A stretch of DNA of 58,088 nucleotides, from NCBI RefSeq assembly GCF_000720725.1, contig NZ_JOCQ01000076.1, positions 1 through 58,088 on the forward strand, read 5' to 3'. The notes under the pieces were generated by a model, which had not been told where the DNA came from, searched no databases, and saw nothing but the letters and a program-made list of their open reading frames with translations. Source of the DNA: Streptomyces rimosus subsp. rimosus. Its GTDB lineage: Bacteria; Actinomycetota; Actinomycetes; Streptomycetales; Streptomycetaceae. Made by a program: the position numbers and the translations under genes. Every line of letters begins with the position of its first letter. Position 1 is the stretch's first letter. Positions 17,467 to 25,830 of this stretch are shown here, piece after piece.

Positions 17467-17506
17467 CCGGTACGGCACCGGGCCCGCCGGTACGGCACCG
17501 GGCCCA
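17467..17506. repeat. Two 20-bp tandem repeats
   Basis: CCGGTACGGCACCGGGCCCG (17467-17486) is followed directly by a second copy (17487-17506) with one mismatch. It lies between the converging lipoprotein and cysE genes. Each unit can form a short GGTACGGCACC hairpin, so it may act in termination. Confidence 0.55.
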
Positions 17507-17541
17507 CCGCCCGGCGCCACCACCGCGGTGCAGCGACCGGC

Positions 17542-18210
17542 TCAGGCGCTGTCGGTCCGCAGGTCCGCCTTCTTCCGGGGGCGGGCGACGGTGGGCTCGC
17601 CCATGATGCGGCTCCCCGCCGCCACGTCGCCGAGCACCAGCGCGTGGGCGCCGATGAGGGCGTCGTCGCCGATGGACAGCGGGCCGAGGACGGTCGCGTT
17701 CACACCGAGCGTGACCCGGTCGCCGACCTCGGGGTGGCGCCGGTCGCCGCCCGGCCGCAGCTTGTCCCGCCACCATCCCACCGCGCCCAGTGTGACCTGC
17801 TGGTAAATGGTGACGTCGTCGCCCAGGACCGCGGTCTCACCGATCACCACGCCGGTGCCGTGGTCGATGAACAGCCGGCGGCCGATCCGTGCGCCCGGGT
17901 GGATCTCGATGCCGGTCAGCACCCGCGCGCAGCTGGTCAGCACGCGGGCGGCTATCCGGTGCCGTCGGCGGTACAGGTGGTGCGCGACGCGGTGGATCCA
18001 CAGCGCGGGCAGCGTGGAGTGGAAGACCGCTTCGGCCCGGGAGGTGATCGAGGGGTCGCGGGCCAGCGTCGTCTCGATGTCTTCCAGCATGCGGGACAGC
18101 GGGCCGGCTCCGGTACGCCGGCCGCCGAATGGGACGGCGGCCGCTTTCGCTTTCCGGTCGGGAGGCTGCGTCCGGCCGGGCTGTGCCCCGTCGGGCTGCG
18201 GCTGAAGCAT
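17542..18210 (-). CDS. cysE: Serine O-acetyltransferase (CysE-like)
   Basis: 222 aa. A helical N-terminal domain (to ~95) is followed by the left-handed beta-helix of hexapeptide repeats (~100-205). Asp116-His117 lie in FIDHGTGVVIGE, the catalytic pair of serine acetyltransferases. It transfers acetyl from acetyl-CoA to L-serine, giving O-acetylserine, the substrate of CysK-type enzymes. It starts 3 bp after the CysK-like gene, so the two form a unit. The N-terminal ~35 residues are a basic, low-complexity extension. Given its place at the end of a putative metabolite gene set it may serve that pathway rather than bulk cysteine synthesis. Confidence 0.88.
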   Translation of the reverse strand: MLQPQPDGAQPGRTQPPDRKAKAAAVPFGGRRTGAGPLSRMLEDIETTLARDPSITSRAEAVFHSTLPALWIHRVAHHLYRRRHRIAARVLTSCARVLTGIEIHPGARIGRRLFIDHGTGVVIGETAVLGDDVTIYQQVTLGAVGWWRDKLRPGGDRRHPEVGDRVTLGVNATVLGPLSIGDDALIGAHALVLGDVAAGSRIMGEPTVARPRKKADLRTDSA

Positions 18211-18213
18211 GGC

Positions 18214-19248
18214 TCAGTTCCCCATGCTTTCTGCCTTCTCCCAGTCCTCCTTCGACCCGGCGTCCGCGAAAACCGTGACCACGGTGTCGTCGGGGCCGAG
18301 GTTCTTCGCCTTCTCGCGCGCGATCAGCCAGCTCGCGCCGGCCGACGAACCGATCCTGGTGCCGGTCTCCTTCCAGAAGTCGTACATCGCCGTGAGCGCT
18401 TCGCGGTGCGAGACCTGGGCGCTCTCGAATTCCGGGATCAGTTTCTCCACGAACGGCTGGCGCATGCCGTACGTCAATCCGCCGGCCCCGGCGAATTTCG
18501 GCTCGGCGTTGGGCGGTTCGGGCGTCCCGTAAGGCAGCTCGGCCGGAGTCACGCCGATGACGCAGAGCCCGGGGGCGATACCCCGCAGCGCCCGGGCCAC
18601 ACCGGCGATCATTCCTCCGCTTCCGACCGCCCCCACCACGGCACCGGGGCGCACACCGTCGAGCTGGCCCACGATCTCCCGGCCGGTGAAGAACTGGTGG
18701 GCGGCGACGTTCGCCATGTTCCGGTGCTGGGCCAGCAGCGTCCAGCTGGGGTCCTCCGCCGCGATCTCCGAGGCGCGCTGCATGATGGCGAGCGGGAATT
18801 CGGATGCCGGCACCAGGTCGATGGCGGTTCCGTGTTCGGTCAGGTGGGTCAGCAGGCTCTGCGGTACGGAATCCGGCATCACGGCCCGTACGGGAATTCC
18901 GGTGACCGCGTTGAGCCCGGTCAGCGCGCGGGCCATGTTGCCGCCCGAGCAGTCCACGACCTTCAGCGGACGGTCCTGGCCCACGTGCGCGTTGATGGCG
19001 CGGCAGAGCATCGAATACGCCGGGCGGTCCTTGGCGGAGCCGGACGGGTTGCGGAATTCGTACTTGGCCATGATCTTCGCCCCGCCGGGCGGCCCGGGCA
19101 CCTCGACGAGCGGGGTACCGCCCAGCGTGGCCCGGAATTCCCGCAGCCCCGGGTACTGGGCCAGCGCGGTGGTCTCGTCGACCGCCGCCTCCAGCGGCTC
19201 GGTTACGGAGAGGTCGATCTGAGGCGGTTGTGTCGCCATCGGGCTCAC
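18214..19248 (-). CDS. Divergent PLP-dependent cysteine-synthase-family enzyme
   Basis: 344 aa from GTG 19248 (ATG 19239 possible). The PLP lysine is Lys73 in NPSGSAKDR (67-75), and the phosphate-binding loop is GSGGMIAG. In ordinary CysK the substrate-carboxylate loop reads TSGNTG or SSGNTG; here it reads CSGGNMA, with an extra glycine and without the second Thr. That predicts altered substrate binding. The enzyme probably performs beta-replacement on O-acetylserine supplied by the adjacent CysE, but the nucleophile may not be sulfide; ammonia or another amine would give a non-protein amino acid. Plain cysteine synthase remains possible. Confidence 0.8.
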   Translation of the reverse strand: MSPMATQPPQIDLSVTEPLEAAVDETTALAQYPGLREFRATLGGTPLVEVPGPPGGAKIMAKYEFRNPSGSAKDRPAYSMLCRAINAHVGQDRPLKVVDCSGGNMARALTGLNAVTGIPVRAVMPDSVPQSLLTHLTEHGTAIDLVPASEFPLAIMQRASEIAAEDPSWTLLAQHRNMANVAAHQFFTGREIVGQLDGVRPGAVVGAVGSGGMIAGVARALRGIAPGLCVIGVTPAELPYGTPEPPNAEPKFAGAGGLTYGMRQPFVEKLIPEFESAQVSHREALTAMYDFWKETGTRIGSSAGASWLIAREKAKNLGPDDTVVTVFADAGSKEDWEKAESMGN

Positions 19249-19621
19249 GATCCCTTCGCCGATTCGCGGCGTGCGCGGCCGGTTCCGCGCTGCCGTGGCA
19301 CCGTGCGGGCGAACGCACGGCCGGGTAGATGCTCAGGGAGGCCGGGAGAGGTGTCAACGAAATGGGGGTGTTCAAGTCGACAGGGGCGTAACGGCAGTTC
19401 AGCAGCGCGCGCTTTTGCGTGCGCCGCTCCCGGCGTGCTCGCGCATTGCGGTGGCTGACACGGCTCCTGGAGGGCGGCCGGATCAGCTTGTGGCAAGAGG
19501 AGGTGCGGTGCGGCCCGCAGCGGCGGCCGGACGGCCCGTACGACCGCTTTCCGGTACGCGTACGACCGCTTTCCCGTACGCGTACGGCCCCGTTCCCGTA
19601 CGCGTACGACCGCTTTCCTGC
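19249..19621. other. Intergenic region upstream of the CysK-like gene
   Basis: 373 bp. It holds the 22-bp tandem array at 19538-19620 and, on the minus strand, TTGACA (19357 down to 19352), a possible -35 box for the CysK-like/cysE unit; no convincing -10 box follows at 17-19 bp. No coding sequence is supported. Confidence 0.4.
19538..19620. repeat. 22-bp tandem array, about 3.8 copies
   Basis: Four units start at 19538, 19560, 19582 and 19604; the last is 17 bp. Each has the form GTACGACCGCTTTCC plus a GTACGC end, so unit junctions read CGCGTACG and are palindromic. The array ends one base before the stop codon of the ParB-like gene. Units differ by a few bases, so the array is not brand new. 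Confidence 0.75.
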
Positions 19622-20650
19622 TCAGCCTTCCGACGCGCGTCCGGCCATTTCCCGGGCGAACTCCTGCCAGATACGGGCGCACTGGTCCGCCATGTCGGCA
19701 ACGGCTGCGGCGCGGTGCGGCGGAACCCCGTCGACGAGGGATTGCCAATGGGCCATCGGAATTTCATGGGAACTGAGTAGCCGCAGCAGTGCGCGCCCCA
19801 TGTCGGTGGAGCGCAATGCGGGGTCCTGTTTCAGGGGGCGTAGCCGCTCGGGCCACGTCGGGTGCGGTATCTCCGGGCCGGTGCCGCGCTTCCCGGTGTC
19901 GGCACAGGGCTCCACGTCACCGGAATCAACCACCCGCCGTACCCCGCCACGCGCCCCCGGCACCGGGTCCTGCCCATTCTTCAGGCGTTTGCGCACGTCC
20001 TGGGCCGTGCCCAGGGATATCCCCGCGCGGCTGGCGATCTCCCGCAGCGACGCGTGCGGCCGCTCGCCGATCAGCTTGACGGCGTGGAGCCGCCCTTCGG
20101 CGACGCTGGTGGGGTACGTGCGGCCGTCCCGGCCCAGCCGTCCCCCGCCGTCGTTCAGGCGGGGATTTTCCTCAGCTGAACGGCGCCGGACGGCGCCCAC
20201 CGTCTTCGGGGACAGGCCGGACACCTCGCCGATCGACCGGTCCGACCACTGCGGGTAGGCGCGCAGGATGCGGGCGGCCGCCGCCTTGCGGTCGGCCAGT
20301 GGCAGCGGAAGGCCGTGTCCGACGTTCGACCGGACCGCCAGGACGAAGCACTCCTCCTCCGTGCCCTCGAAGAACTCCACGCGGATGTGCGTACCGCCGC
20401 GCAGGAGCTCGGCCTGCACCCGGTGCGCCCCGTCGAGCACGCGCATCGTCGGGTGGTGCACCAGGATGGGCGGCAGCAGCGAGGCGTCCAGCATGGCCAG
20501 CGTCCTGACGTGTTCCGGGTTCTGGCCGCCGCTGCGCAGGGGGCAGGAGACGTCCAGTGCGCTGATCGGCACGGTGACAGCCCGGCCTTGTCGTACGGCA
20601 CCGGGCCCGGACGCGGCCGGTGCGGCCCGTAAGACGGACTCGACGGTCAT
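19622..20650 (-). CDS. ParB/StrR-like DNA-binding regulator
   Basis: 342 aa from ATG 20650 (GTG 20662 possible). The N-terminal ParB/Srx-like fold has VLDGAHRVQAE (71-81) in place of the ParB GERR box. Two helix-turn-helix segments follow: RSIGEVSGLSPKTVGAVR near 140-157 and SLREIASRAGISLGTAQDV near 200. This is the arrangement of StrR/NovG-type pathway-specific activators. A distant alternative is the SbnI type, where the ParB fold is a serine kinase supplying a CysK homologue; SbnI lacks this HTH pair, so a regulator is more likely. Its own promoter region carries six GGTCAG motifs. Confidence 0.8.
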   Translation of the reverse strand: MTVESVLRAAPAASGPGAVRQGRAVTVPISALDVSCPLRSGGQNPEHVRTLAMLDASLLPPILVHHPTMRVLDGAHRVQAELLRGGTHIRVEFFEGTEEECFVLAVRSNVGHGLPLPLADRKAAAARILRAYPQWSDRSIGEVSGLSPKTVGAVRRRSAEENPRLNDGGGRLGRDGRTYPTSVAEGRLHAVKLIGERPHASLREIASRAGISLGTAQDVRKRLKNGQDPVPGARGGVRRVVDSGDVEPCADTGKRGTGPEIPHPTWPERLRPLKQDPALRSTDMGRALLRLLSSHEIPMAHWQSLVDGVPPHRAAAVADMADQCARIWQEFAREMAGRASEG

Positions 20651-20732
20651 CCCACCGCTCACCTTCCCCCTGGCCGGCAGTCCCGTGCACCCATCAAAGC
20701 CGGACGCCCGGGACACCAGAAGGACGGGCAGC

Positions 20733-20797
20733 GGTCAGCTGGGTCAGGTCACGGTCAGAATGGTCAGTGTCGATGCTGACCGGGGTAGGGCGGTCAG
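20733..20797. promoter_or_regulatory. Cluster of six GGTCAG motifs upstream of the ParB/StrR-like gene
   Basis: GGTCAG occurs at 20733, 20742, 20753, 20762 and 20792, and its complement CTGACC at 20776. The first four are 9, 11 and 9 bp apart, close to one helical turn. The cluster lies 83-147 bp before the start at 20650. Regular short direct repeats in a promoter suggest binding of a regulator to one DNA face, perhaps the ParB/StrR-like protein itself. Confidence 0.6.
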
Positions 20798-20920
20798 ACG
20801 CCGCGGGGTGCCAGCCGGTGCGCGTCGTGGCGGGCCGCTGCCGCCACGGGCCGGTGCGGATCCTCTCCGGGAATCCGCACCGGCCCGGTTCCCGGTCTCG
20901 GGCCCCGGCCTCTCCGCGCG

Positions 20921-22747
20921 TCAGAACTTCAGTTCGTGGTTCTCCAGCCAGCTGTTGAGCTGCACCATGAATTCCAGCCCGATACGGTACGGCCAGCCGT
21001 CCGCCTTCTGCTGCCGGACGCCGCCGTGGTCGATGAGGGAGTGCACCGGCGCGTTGGAGTCGGCGGCCAGTTTCTCGAACTCGGCGCGCAGCGCGGCATC
21101 GTAGCGCGGGTCGTGGCTGATCGGGTAGGCGCTCTTCTTGCGTTCCACGATGCTTTTCGGAAGAAGGTCGCGGGTGGCCGCCCGCAGCAGGCTCTTCTCC
21201 CTTCCGTCGAAGAATTTCATCGACCACGGCACGTTGAAGGTGTATTCGACGAGCCGGTGGTCGCAGAACGGCACCCGTACTTCGAGGCCGACGGCCATGC
21301 TCATCCGGTCCTTCCGGTCGAGCAGCAAGGGCACGAAGCGGGTGACGCTGAGGTAGCTCACCTCCCGGATCCGCCGCTCCCCCGCGTCTTCGCCGGGCAG
21401 GACGGGCACCTCGGCCAGGGCTTCGCGATAGCGCTGGGCGCGGTATTCCCCGATGCCGAGGTCGGCGATCAGTTTCGGGTCGATCAGCCCGGACAGCATG
21501 GGGATCAGGTCGTATCCCGCGGCCACCCAGGGGAAGGTCTTCGCGTCGCGCAGTTCGGGAGCGTGGAACCACCCGTATCCGCCGAACAGTTCGTCGGCCG
21601 CCTCTCCGGACAGGGCCACCGTCGAGCGGGCGCGGATCGCCCGGAACAGCAGGTGGAGCGAGGCGTATCCGTCACCGAGCATCGCGGCGGGCGAGTCGTA
21701 CGCCTTCGGTACCAGGGCCCGGGTGCGCGGGTCGGTGAGTTCCTCCAGGGAGATCACCAGATTGGTGTGGTCGGCGGCCACATGGCCGGCCATTTCCGCG
21801 GCGAAGGGGGCGTCCGGGGAACTGTGGACCACGTTGGCGGTGAAGTCCCGGTCGTTTCCGGCGAAATCGACGGAGAACGAGCGCACCGGCCCGGCGCCGC
21901 GCGCGGCGAGCGAACGGGCGGCGAGCGCGGTCACCGCGCTGGAATCCAGCCCGCCGGAGAGCAGGGTGCACAGCGGGACATCGGCGATGAGCTGGCGCTC
22001 GACGATGTCTTCGAGCAGTTCGCGCACCGTCCGTACGGTGGTGTCCAGGTCATCGGTGTGTTCACGCGCCTCAAGTGCCCAGTACCGCTGGGTACGCAGT
22101 CCCGCGCGGCCGAAGCGGAGCAGGTGGCCGGGGCGCAGCTCGTACATGCCGTGGAAGATCGCGTGCTCCGGGGTTTTGACGCAGGCCAGCAGCTCGCGCA
22201 GTCCGTCCTGGTCCACGACGGGGCGTACCTCGGGATGGGCGAGTATCGCTTTGGCCTCGGAGCCGAACAACAGCCCGCGCCCCGTCGGGAAGTAGTACAG
22301 CGGCTTGATGCCGATCCGGTCGCGGACGAGCACCAGTTCCTCACTGCGCGCGTCCCAGAGGCCGAAGGCGAACATTCCGTTCAGTTTGTCCACCATGCCC
22401 GCGCCCCATTGCAGGTAGGCGTGCAGAACGACCTCGGTATCGCTTTCGGTGCGGAACCGGTGCCCGAGCGCGCGCAGTTCCGCGCGCAGTTCGCGGTAGT
22501 TGTACACCTCGCCGCTGTACGTGACGGCCGCCAGCGTGCGCCCGTCGTGCTCGACGGTCATCGGCTGGACGCCGCCTTCGAGGTCGATCACCGCGAGGCG
22601 CCGGTGGCCGAGGCCGATGTGGGTGCCCGTCCAGTATCCCTGCGCGTCCGGCCCCCGACAGGCCATCGTGTCGGCCATGCCCCGCAGCACGTCCCGCGCG
22701 CCGTTCATATCACGCTCGAAGTCCACCCAGCCCGTTATGCCGCACAT
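20921..22747 (-). CDS. asnB: Glutamine-dependent asparagine synthetase (AsnB-like)
   Basis: 608 aa from ATG 22747, behind GAGG. The N-terminus MCGITGW exposes Cys2, the glutaminase nucleophile, and RRLAVIDLEGGVQPM continues the Ntn domain. The synthetase domain has the PP-loop SGGLDSS (264-270). Both half-reactions look intact, so it can transfer glutamine ammonia to an adenylated carboxylate. Normal AsnB makes asparagine, but homologues in metabolite clusters make amides of other acids or close lactams. It sits 61 bp behind the P450 gene on the same strand, probably in one transcript, which favours a specialised role. Confidence 0.9.
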   Translation of the reverse strand: MCGITGWVDFERDMNGARDVLRGMADTMACRGPDAQGYWTGTHIGLGHRRLAVIDLEGGVQPMTVEHDGRTLAAVTYSGEVYNYRELRAELRALGHRFRTESDTEVVLHAYLQWGAGMVDKLNGMFAFGLWDARSEELVLVRDRIGIKPLYYFPTGRGLLFGSEAKAILAHPEVRPVVDQDGLRELLACVKTPEHAIFHGMYELRPGHLLRFGRAGLRTQRYWALEAREHTDDLDTTVRTVRELLEDIVERQLIADVPLCTLLSGGLDSSAVTALAARSLAARGAGPVRSFSVDFAGNDRDFTANVVHSSPDAPFAAEMAGHVAADHTNLVISLEELTDPRTRALVPKAYDSPAAMLGDGYASLHLLFRAIRARSTVALSGEAADELFGGYGWFHAPELRDAKTFPWVAAGYDLIPMLSGLIDPKLIADLGIGEYRAQRYREALAEVPVLPGEDAGERRIREVSYLSVTRFVPLLLDRKDRMSMAVGLEVRVPFCDHRLVEYTFNVPWSMKFFDGREKSLLRAATRDLLPKSIVERKKSAYPISHDPRYDAALRAEFEKLAADSNAPVHSLIDHGGVRQQKADGWPYRIGLEFMVQLNSWLENHELKF

Positions 22748-22808
22748 GACATCCTCACTCTCTCTTCGGTTCGGAGTTGGGCCGGCCGGCTGCCGGATGC
22801 AGCGCCGG

Positions 22809-24125
22809 TCACCAGGTGACCGGGAATTCGTGGATACCGTAGATATCCGCGTCGTGCTTGAACGGCAGTTCGCCGGTCGGTATCGCGGAGCGCAGTGTCG
22901 GTATGCGCCGCAGCAGGGTCGAGTAGACGATCTCCAGCTCCATACGGGCGAGATTCTGGCCCAGGCACTGGTGGGCCCCGAAGCCGAACGCCAGTTGGTG
23001 ACGGGCTCCGCGTCGCAGGTCCAGCGCGTCGCCGTCGGGGAACACCGCAGGGTCACGGTTGGCCACGTTGCACAGCGCCACCAGGACATCGCCCGCTTTG
23101 ATCAGGCTGCCGCCCAGTTCCACGTCCTCGGTGGCCACGCGCGTGGGAATGAACTCGGCGATGGTGAAGTACCGCAGGAGTTCTTCCACGGCGGCCGGGA
23201 TTTTGCCGGGGTCCGCGCGCAGGGCGTCGGCGTCCTCGGGGCGGTCGAGCAGGGCCATGGTGCCGAGCGAAATCATGTTCGCGGTGGTCTCGTGTCCGGC
23301 GACCAGCAGCAGAAAGGCCATACGCGCCAGGTCTTGGTGCCGGTACGTCCCCGCCTCGCGCAGTTTCACGATCTGGCGCCCGAGGAGGTCGTCGGTCGGC
23401 TCGGTCTCCTTCTCGCTGATGAGGTCGCCGAGGAAATCGATGAGTTCGTCCAGTGCGCGCAGCCGCTCCTCGGCCGAGGCGCCACGCAGCAACAGCATGT
23501 GGGACCGGCTCTGGAAGAAGTCGTGGCCTTCGTAGGGCACGCCGAGCTGCTCGCAGATCACCAGCGAGGGAACGGGGAGGGCGAGCGCGCTGACCAGGTC
23601 CGCCGGTTGCGGGCCGGCCAGCATCGCATCGATGCAGTCGTCCACGATCTGCTGGATCCGTGGCTGCAAAGCCTTCATCCGCTTCAGGGTGAATTCGCCG
23701 GTCACGGAACGGCGGACTTCCCGGTGCTCCGTACCGTCCATGGAAATCATCGTCCGGCGGAAGTTGCCCGGCTGCCCGTCGACCTGGAACGGAAATCCCT
23801 GCTTCTGCCGGTCGGCGCTGAAACGGGCGTCGTTGAGCATGGTGCGGATGTCGGCATGGTTGCTCACCGCCCAGACCGGCGCACCCGGCGCCAAGGTCGC
23901 AAGGGTGACCTTGACGGGGTGCCCGTGGTGCTGGAACGCGATGTGCTGCGCATTCGGTGAGTAGGGGCAGCCGCGGGAGATTTCCAGTTCCTCTACGGCT
24001 TCCGGTACTTGTACGTGTACTTGTTCTTGTACCTGTACCTGTTCGTGTACCTGTACCTGTCCGGGTACCTGTACTTGTCCTTGTCCTTGCTCGGTCACTG
24101 TCGAGGCATGTTCCGTACTGGTCAC
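22809..24125 (-). CDS. Cytochrome P450 with repetitive N-terminal extension
   Basis: 438 aa from GTG 24125, behind AAGGGG. It has the oxygen-binding I-helix AGHETTAN (about 275-282), the ExxR helix in EELLRYF and the haem loop FGFGAHQCLGQ with Cys387, as in soluble bacterial CYP105/CYP107-like enzymes. It should hydroxylate or otherwise oxidise a small molecule with electrons from a ferredoxin; no ferredoxin gene is adjacent. Residues ~13-40 are an odd strip of alternating Gln/Glu/His and Val coded by a 6-bp repeat, which bacterial P450s do not normally have. It lies 59 bp behind the MFS gene. Confidence 0.92.
   Translation of the reverse strand: MTSTEHASTVTEQGQGQVQVPGQVQVHEQVQVQEQVHVQVPEAVEELEISRGCPYSPNAQHIAFQHHGHPVKVTLATLAPGAPVWAVSNHADIRTMLNDARFSADRQKQGFPFQVDGQPGNFRRTMISMDGTEHREVRRSVTGEFTLKRMKALQPRIQQIVDDCIDAMLAGPQPADLVSALALPVPSLVICEQLGVPYEGHDFFQSRSHMLLLRGASAEERLRALDELIDFLGDLISEKETEPTDDLLGRQIVKLREAGTYRHQDLARMAFLLLVAGHETTANMISLGTMALLDRPEDADALRADPGKIPAAVEELLRYFTIAEFIPTRVATEDVELGGSLIKAGDVLVALCNVANRDPAVFPDGDALDLRRGARHQLAFGFGAHQCLGQNLARMELEIVYSTLLRRIPTLRSAIPTGELPFKHDADIYGIHEFPVTW
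24005..24089. repeat. 6-bp repeat tract inside the P450 gene
   Basis: About 85 bp of degenerate hexamers of the type GTACCT, GTACTT and GTCCTT, in frame with the P450, coding alternating Gln/Glu/His and Val. Because the unit is a multiple of three, slippage would change length without breaking the frame. Confidence 0.8.
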
Positions 24126-24184
24126 GGGTTTCCCCTTCTCGGTTACGCCGGGGGACACATTGCCGGGAACGCGGCGCGCTGCGC

Positions 24185-25420
24185 TCAGTCCTGGCCCGCC
24201 GGCTCGCCGTGGCCCTGCCACGGCCGGGCGAGCGCGACCAGGGCCACCGCGGCGATCAGGACGCAGCCCAGGACCACGACGGCCGTCGACATGGCGGTGG
24301 TGTTGCCCAGCACGCCGGGGAGCGGCGCGGCCGCGGCGCCGAGTACGAACTGGGCGCCGCCGAGCAGGCCGGAAGCGGCTCCGGGGGCGTCGCTGCCGAC
24401 CGCGAGGATGATGGTCGTCGCGGCGGGCAGCAGCAGCCCGAACCCGGTGGTCAGGCCGAACAGGCAGGCCCAGGTGGTGGGGAACGTGCTGATGCCGAGG
24501 GCGAGCAGTCCCACCAGGACGGCCAGGGAGACGACGCTGACGGCCACTCCGACGGCGAGCAGACTGTTGATGCGGACGCGCCCGGCCAGGCGTCCGAAGA
24601 CGGTGCCGGCCACCACGGTGCCGACGGCGTTCACGGCGAAGACGAGGCTGTAGCCGGTGGGCGACAGGCCGTAGATGTTCTGGAAGACGAAGGGCGAGCC
24701 GCTGATGTACGCGAACAGGGCGCCCAGTCCGCACCCCATGACGAGCAGGTAGCCGACCAGTTCGCGGCGCCGGAGCAGGCCGCCCATCGCGGCGAGAACG
24801 GCCCGCAGGCCGCCGGTCCGGCGCCGCTCGGCGGGCAGCGTTTCGGGCACCCACGACCGGATCGCCAGCAACAGCAGCAGCCCCGTCAGGGCCAGCGCCA
24901 CGAACACCAGGCGCCATGAGCCGATATCGAGGATGAGGCCCCCGATCACCGGCGCGAGCACCGGCGCGGTCGAGCCGATCACGCTCAGCGTGGTGAGCCG
25001 GCGCGCCGCGTGGGTTCCGGAGAACCGGTCGCTGACGACCGCCCGTCCGATGACGATCCCCGCGCCGCCGGCGATCCCTTGCAGCAGCCGGGCCAGGTCG
25101 AAGATGGCGATGGTCGGGGCCACCGCGCAGACCAGGGAGAACACGGTGAACATGCCGGAACCGGCGAGGAGTAACCGTCGGCGCCCCATGGCGTCACTGA
25201 CCGGGCCGAGGACGATCTGGCCGATGGCGAGCCCGATGAGGCAGGCCGTCAGGGAGAGCTGGACGGCCGTCTTGGAGGTTCCGTACGAGCTGACGATCTC
25301 GGGGAAGCCGGGTGCGTACATGTCGATGGCGAACGGCGAAACCGCTGAGAGCCCGCCGAGGACGATGATGAGTCGCCCCGTTCCGGTCCGGGCGGGCGCG
25401 GACTCGATGCTGACAGTCAT
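24185..25420 (-). CDS. Bcr/CflA-family MFS exporter under an iron box
   Basis: 411 aa from ATG 25420. Twelve hydrophobic segments and MFS motif A (GPVSDAMGRRRLLL near residue 77) place it among drug:H+ antiporters of the Bcr/CflA type. It should export a small molecule. A 16/19 match to the DtxR/IdeR iron box lies 39 bp upstream, so it should be induced under iron limitation. That points to export of an iron-related compound. The P450 gene follows after 59 bp. Confidence 0.9.
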   Translation of the reverse strand: MTVSIESAPARTGTGRLIIVLGGLSAVSPFAIDMYAPGFPEIVSSYGTSKTAVQLSLTACLIGLAIGQIVLGPVSDAMGRRRLLLAGSGMFTVFSLVCAVAPTIAIFDLARLLQGIAGGAGIVIGRAVVSDRFSGTHAARRLTTLSVIGSTAPVLAPVIGGLILDIGSWRLVFVALALTGLLLLLAIRSWVPETLPAERRRTGGLRAVLAAMGGLLRRRELVGYLLVMGCGLGALFAYISGSPFVFQNIYGLSPTGYSLVFAVNAVGTVVAGTVFGRLAGRVRINSLLAVGVAVSVVSLAVLVGLLALGISTFPTTWACLFGLTTGFGLLLPAATTIILAVGSDAPGAASGLLGGAQFVLGAAAAPLPGVLGNTTAMSTAVVVLGCVLIAAVALVALARPWQGHGEPAGQD

Positions 25421-25830
25421 CGGTCTCCATCCGAAGTGCCTGAGGGATATCTGAAGAGTAAGGTAAGCCTAACCTTACTTCTACCCCGACTGACGATCCG
25501 GCCACGCCCGGAGCCGGCTCGCCGACACCTGCCGGGCTCGCGCCAAGTCATCGCGCCTATACGGAACTTGGCAGCGAGAAGACAGCGGTCAGTGCGGTGC
25601 CGCCGATGGCACTCCACAGGGCGGCACCGCCGGAACCGACGTGCCGGCGGTGCGAACGCTCCTCGCCATACCTTCCGCCCCGGGACATCGCCATGGTGTG
25701 GAGCGCGGAGCCTGCGGATGTGGAGCGCGGTGCTCATCCGTAACGGAAGCGCGGTCCGCACCCGCCTCGGGAACCTGTCACTCCCCCGCCGCCGGACGTC
25801 CTCCCACCCGATCGTCCGCCTACCCGATCG
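25421..25830. other. Intergenic region between MFS and AraC genes
   Basis: 410 bp, lower in GC near the MFS start. It contains the iron box at 25459-25477 and otherwise nothing I can assign. Open frames here lack ribosome binding sites and streptomycete codon bias. Confidence 0.5.
25459..25477 (-). promoter_or_regulatory. Iron box (DtxR/IdeR/DmdR-type operator) of the MFS gene
   Basis: On the minus strand the site reads TAAGGTTAGGCTTACCTTA, matching the 19-bp consensus TTAGGTTAGGCTAACCTAA at 16 positions. TAGGCT inside it could be the -10 box, so binding of iron-loaded repressor would block transcription of the MFS gene directly. Confidence 0.85.

Noticed and set aside
17542..19248. CysE plus CysK-like pair as a D-cycloserine-type pathway
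   Set aside because: No arginase-like, haem hydroxylase of the Dcs type, racemase or ATP-grasp ligase is present, so that pathway cannot be completed here.
20921..22747. AsnB as a lasso-peptide cyclase
   Set aside because: The N-terminal Cys2 glutaminase is intact, and no precursor peptide, RRE or transglutaminase-like protease gene lies nearby.
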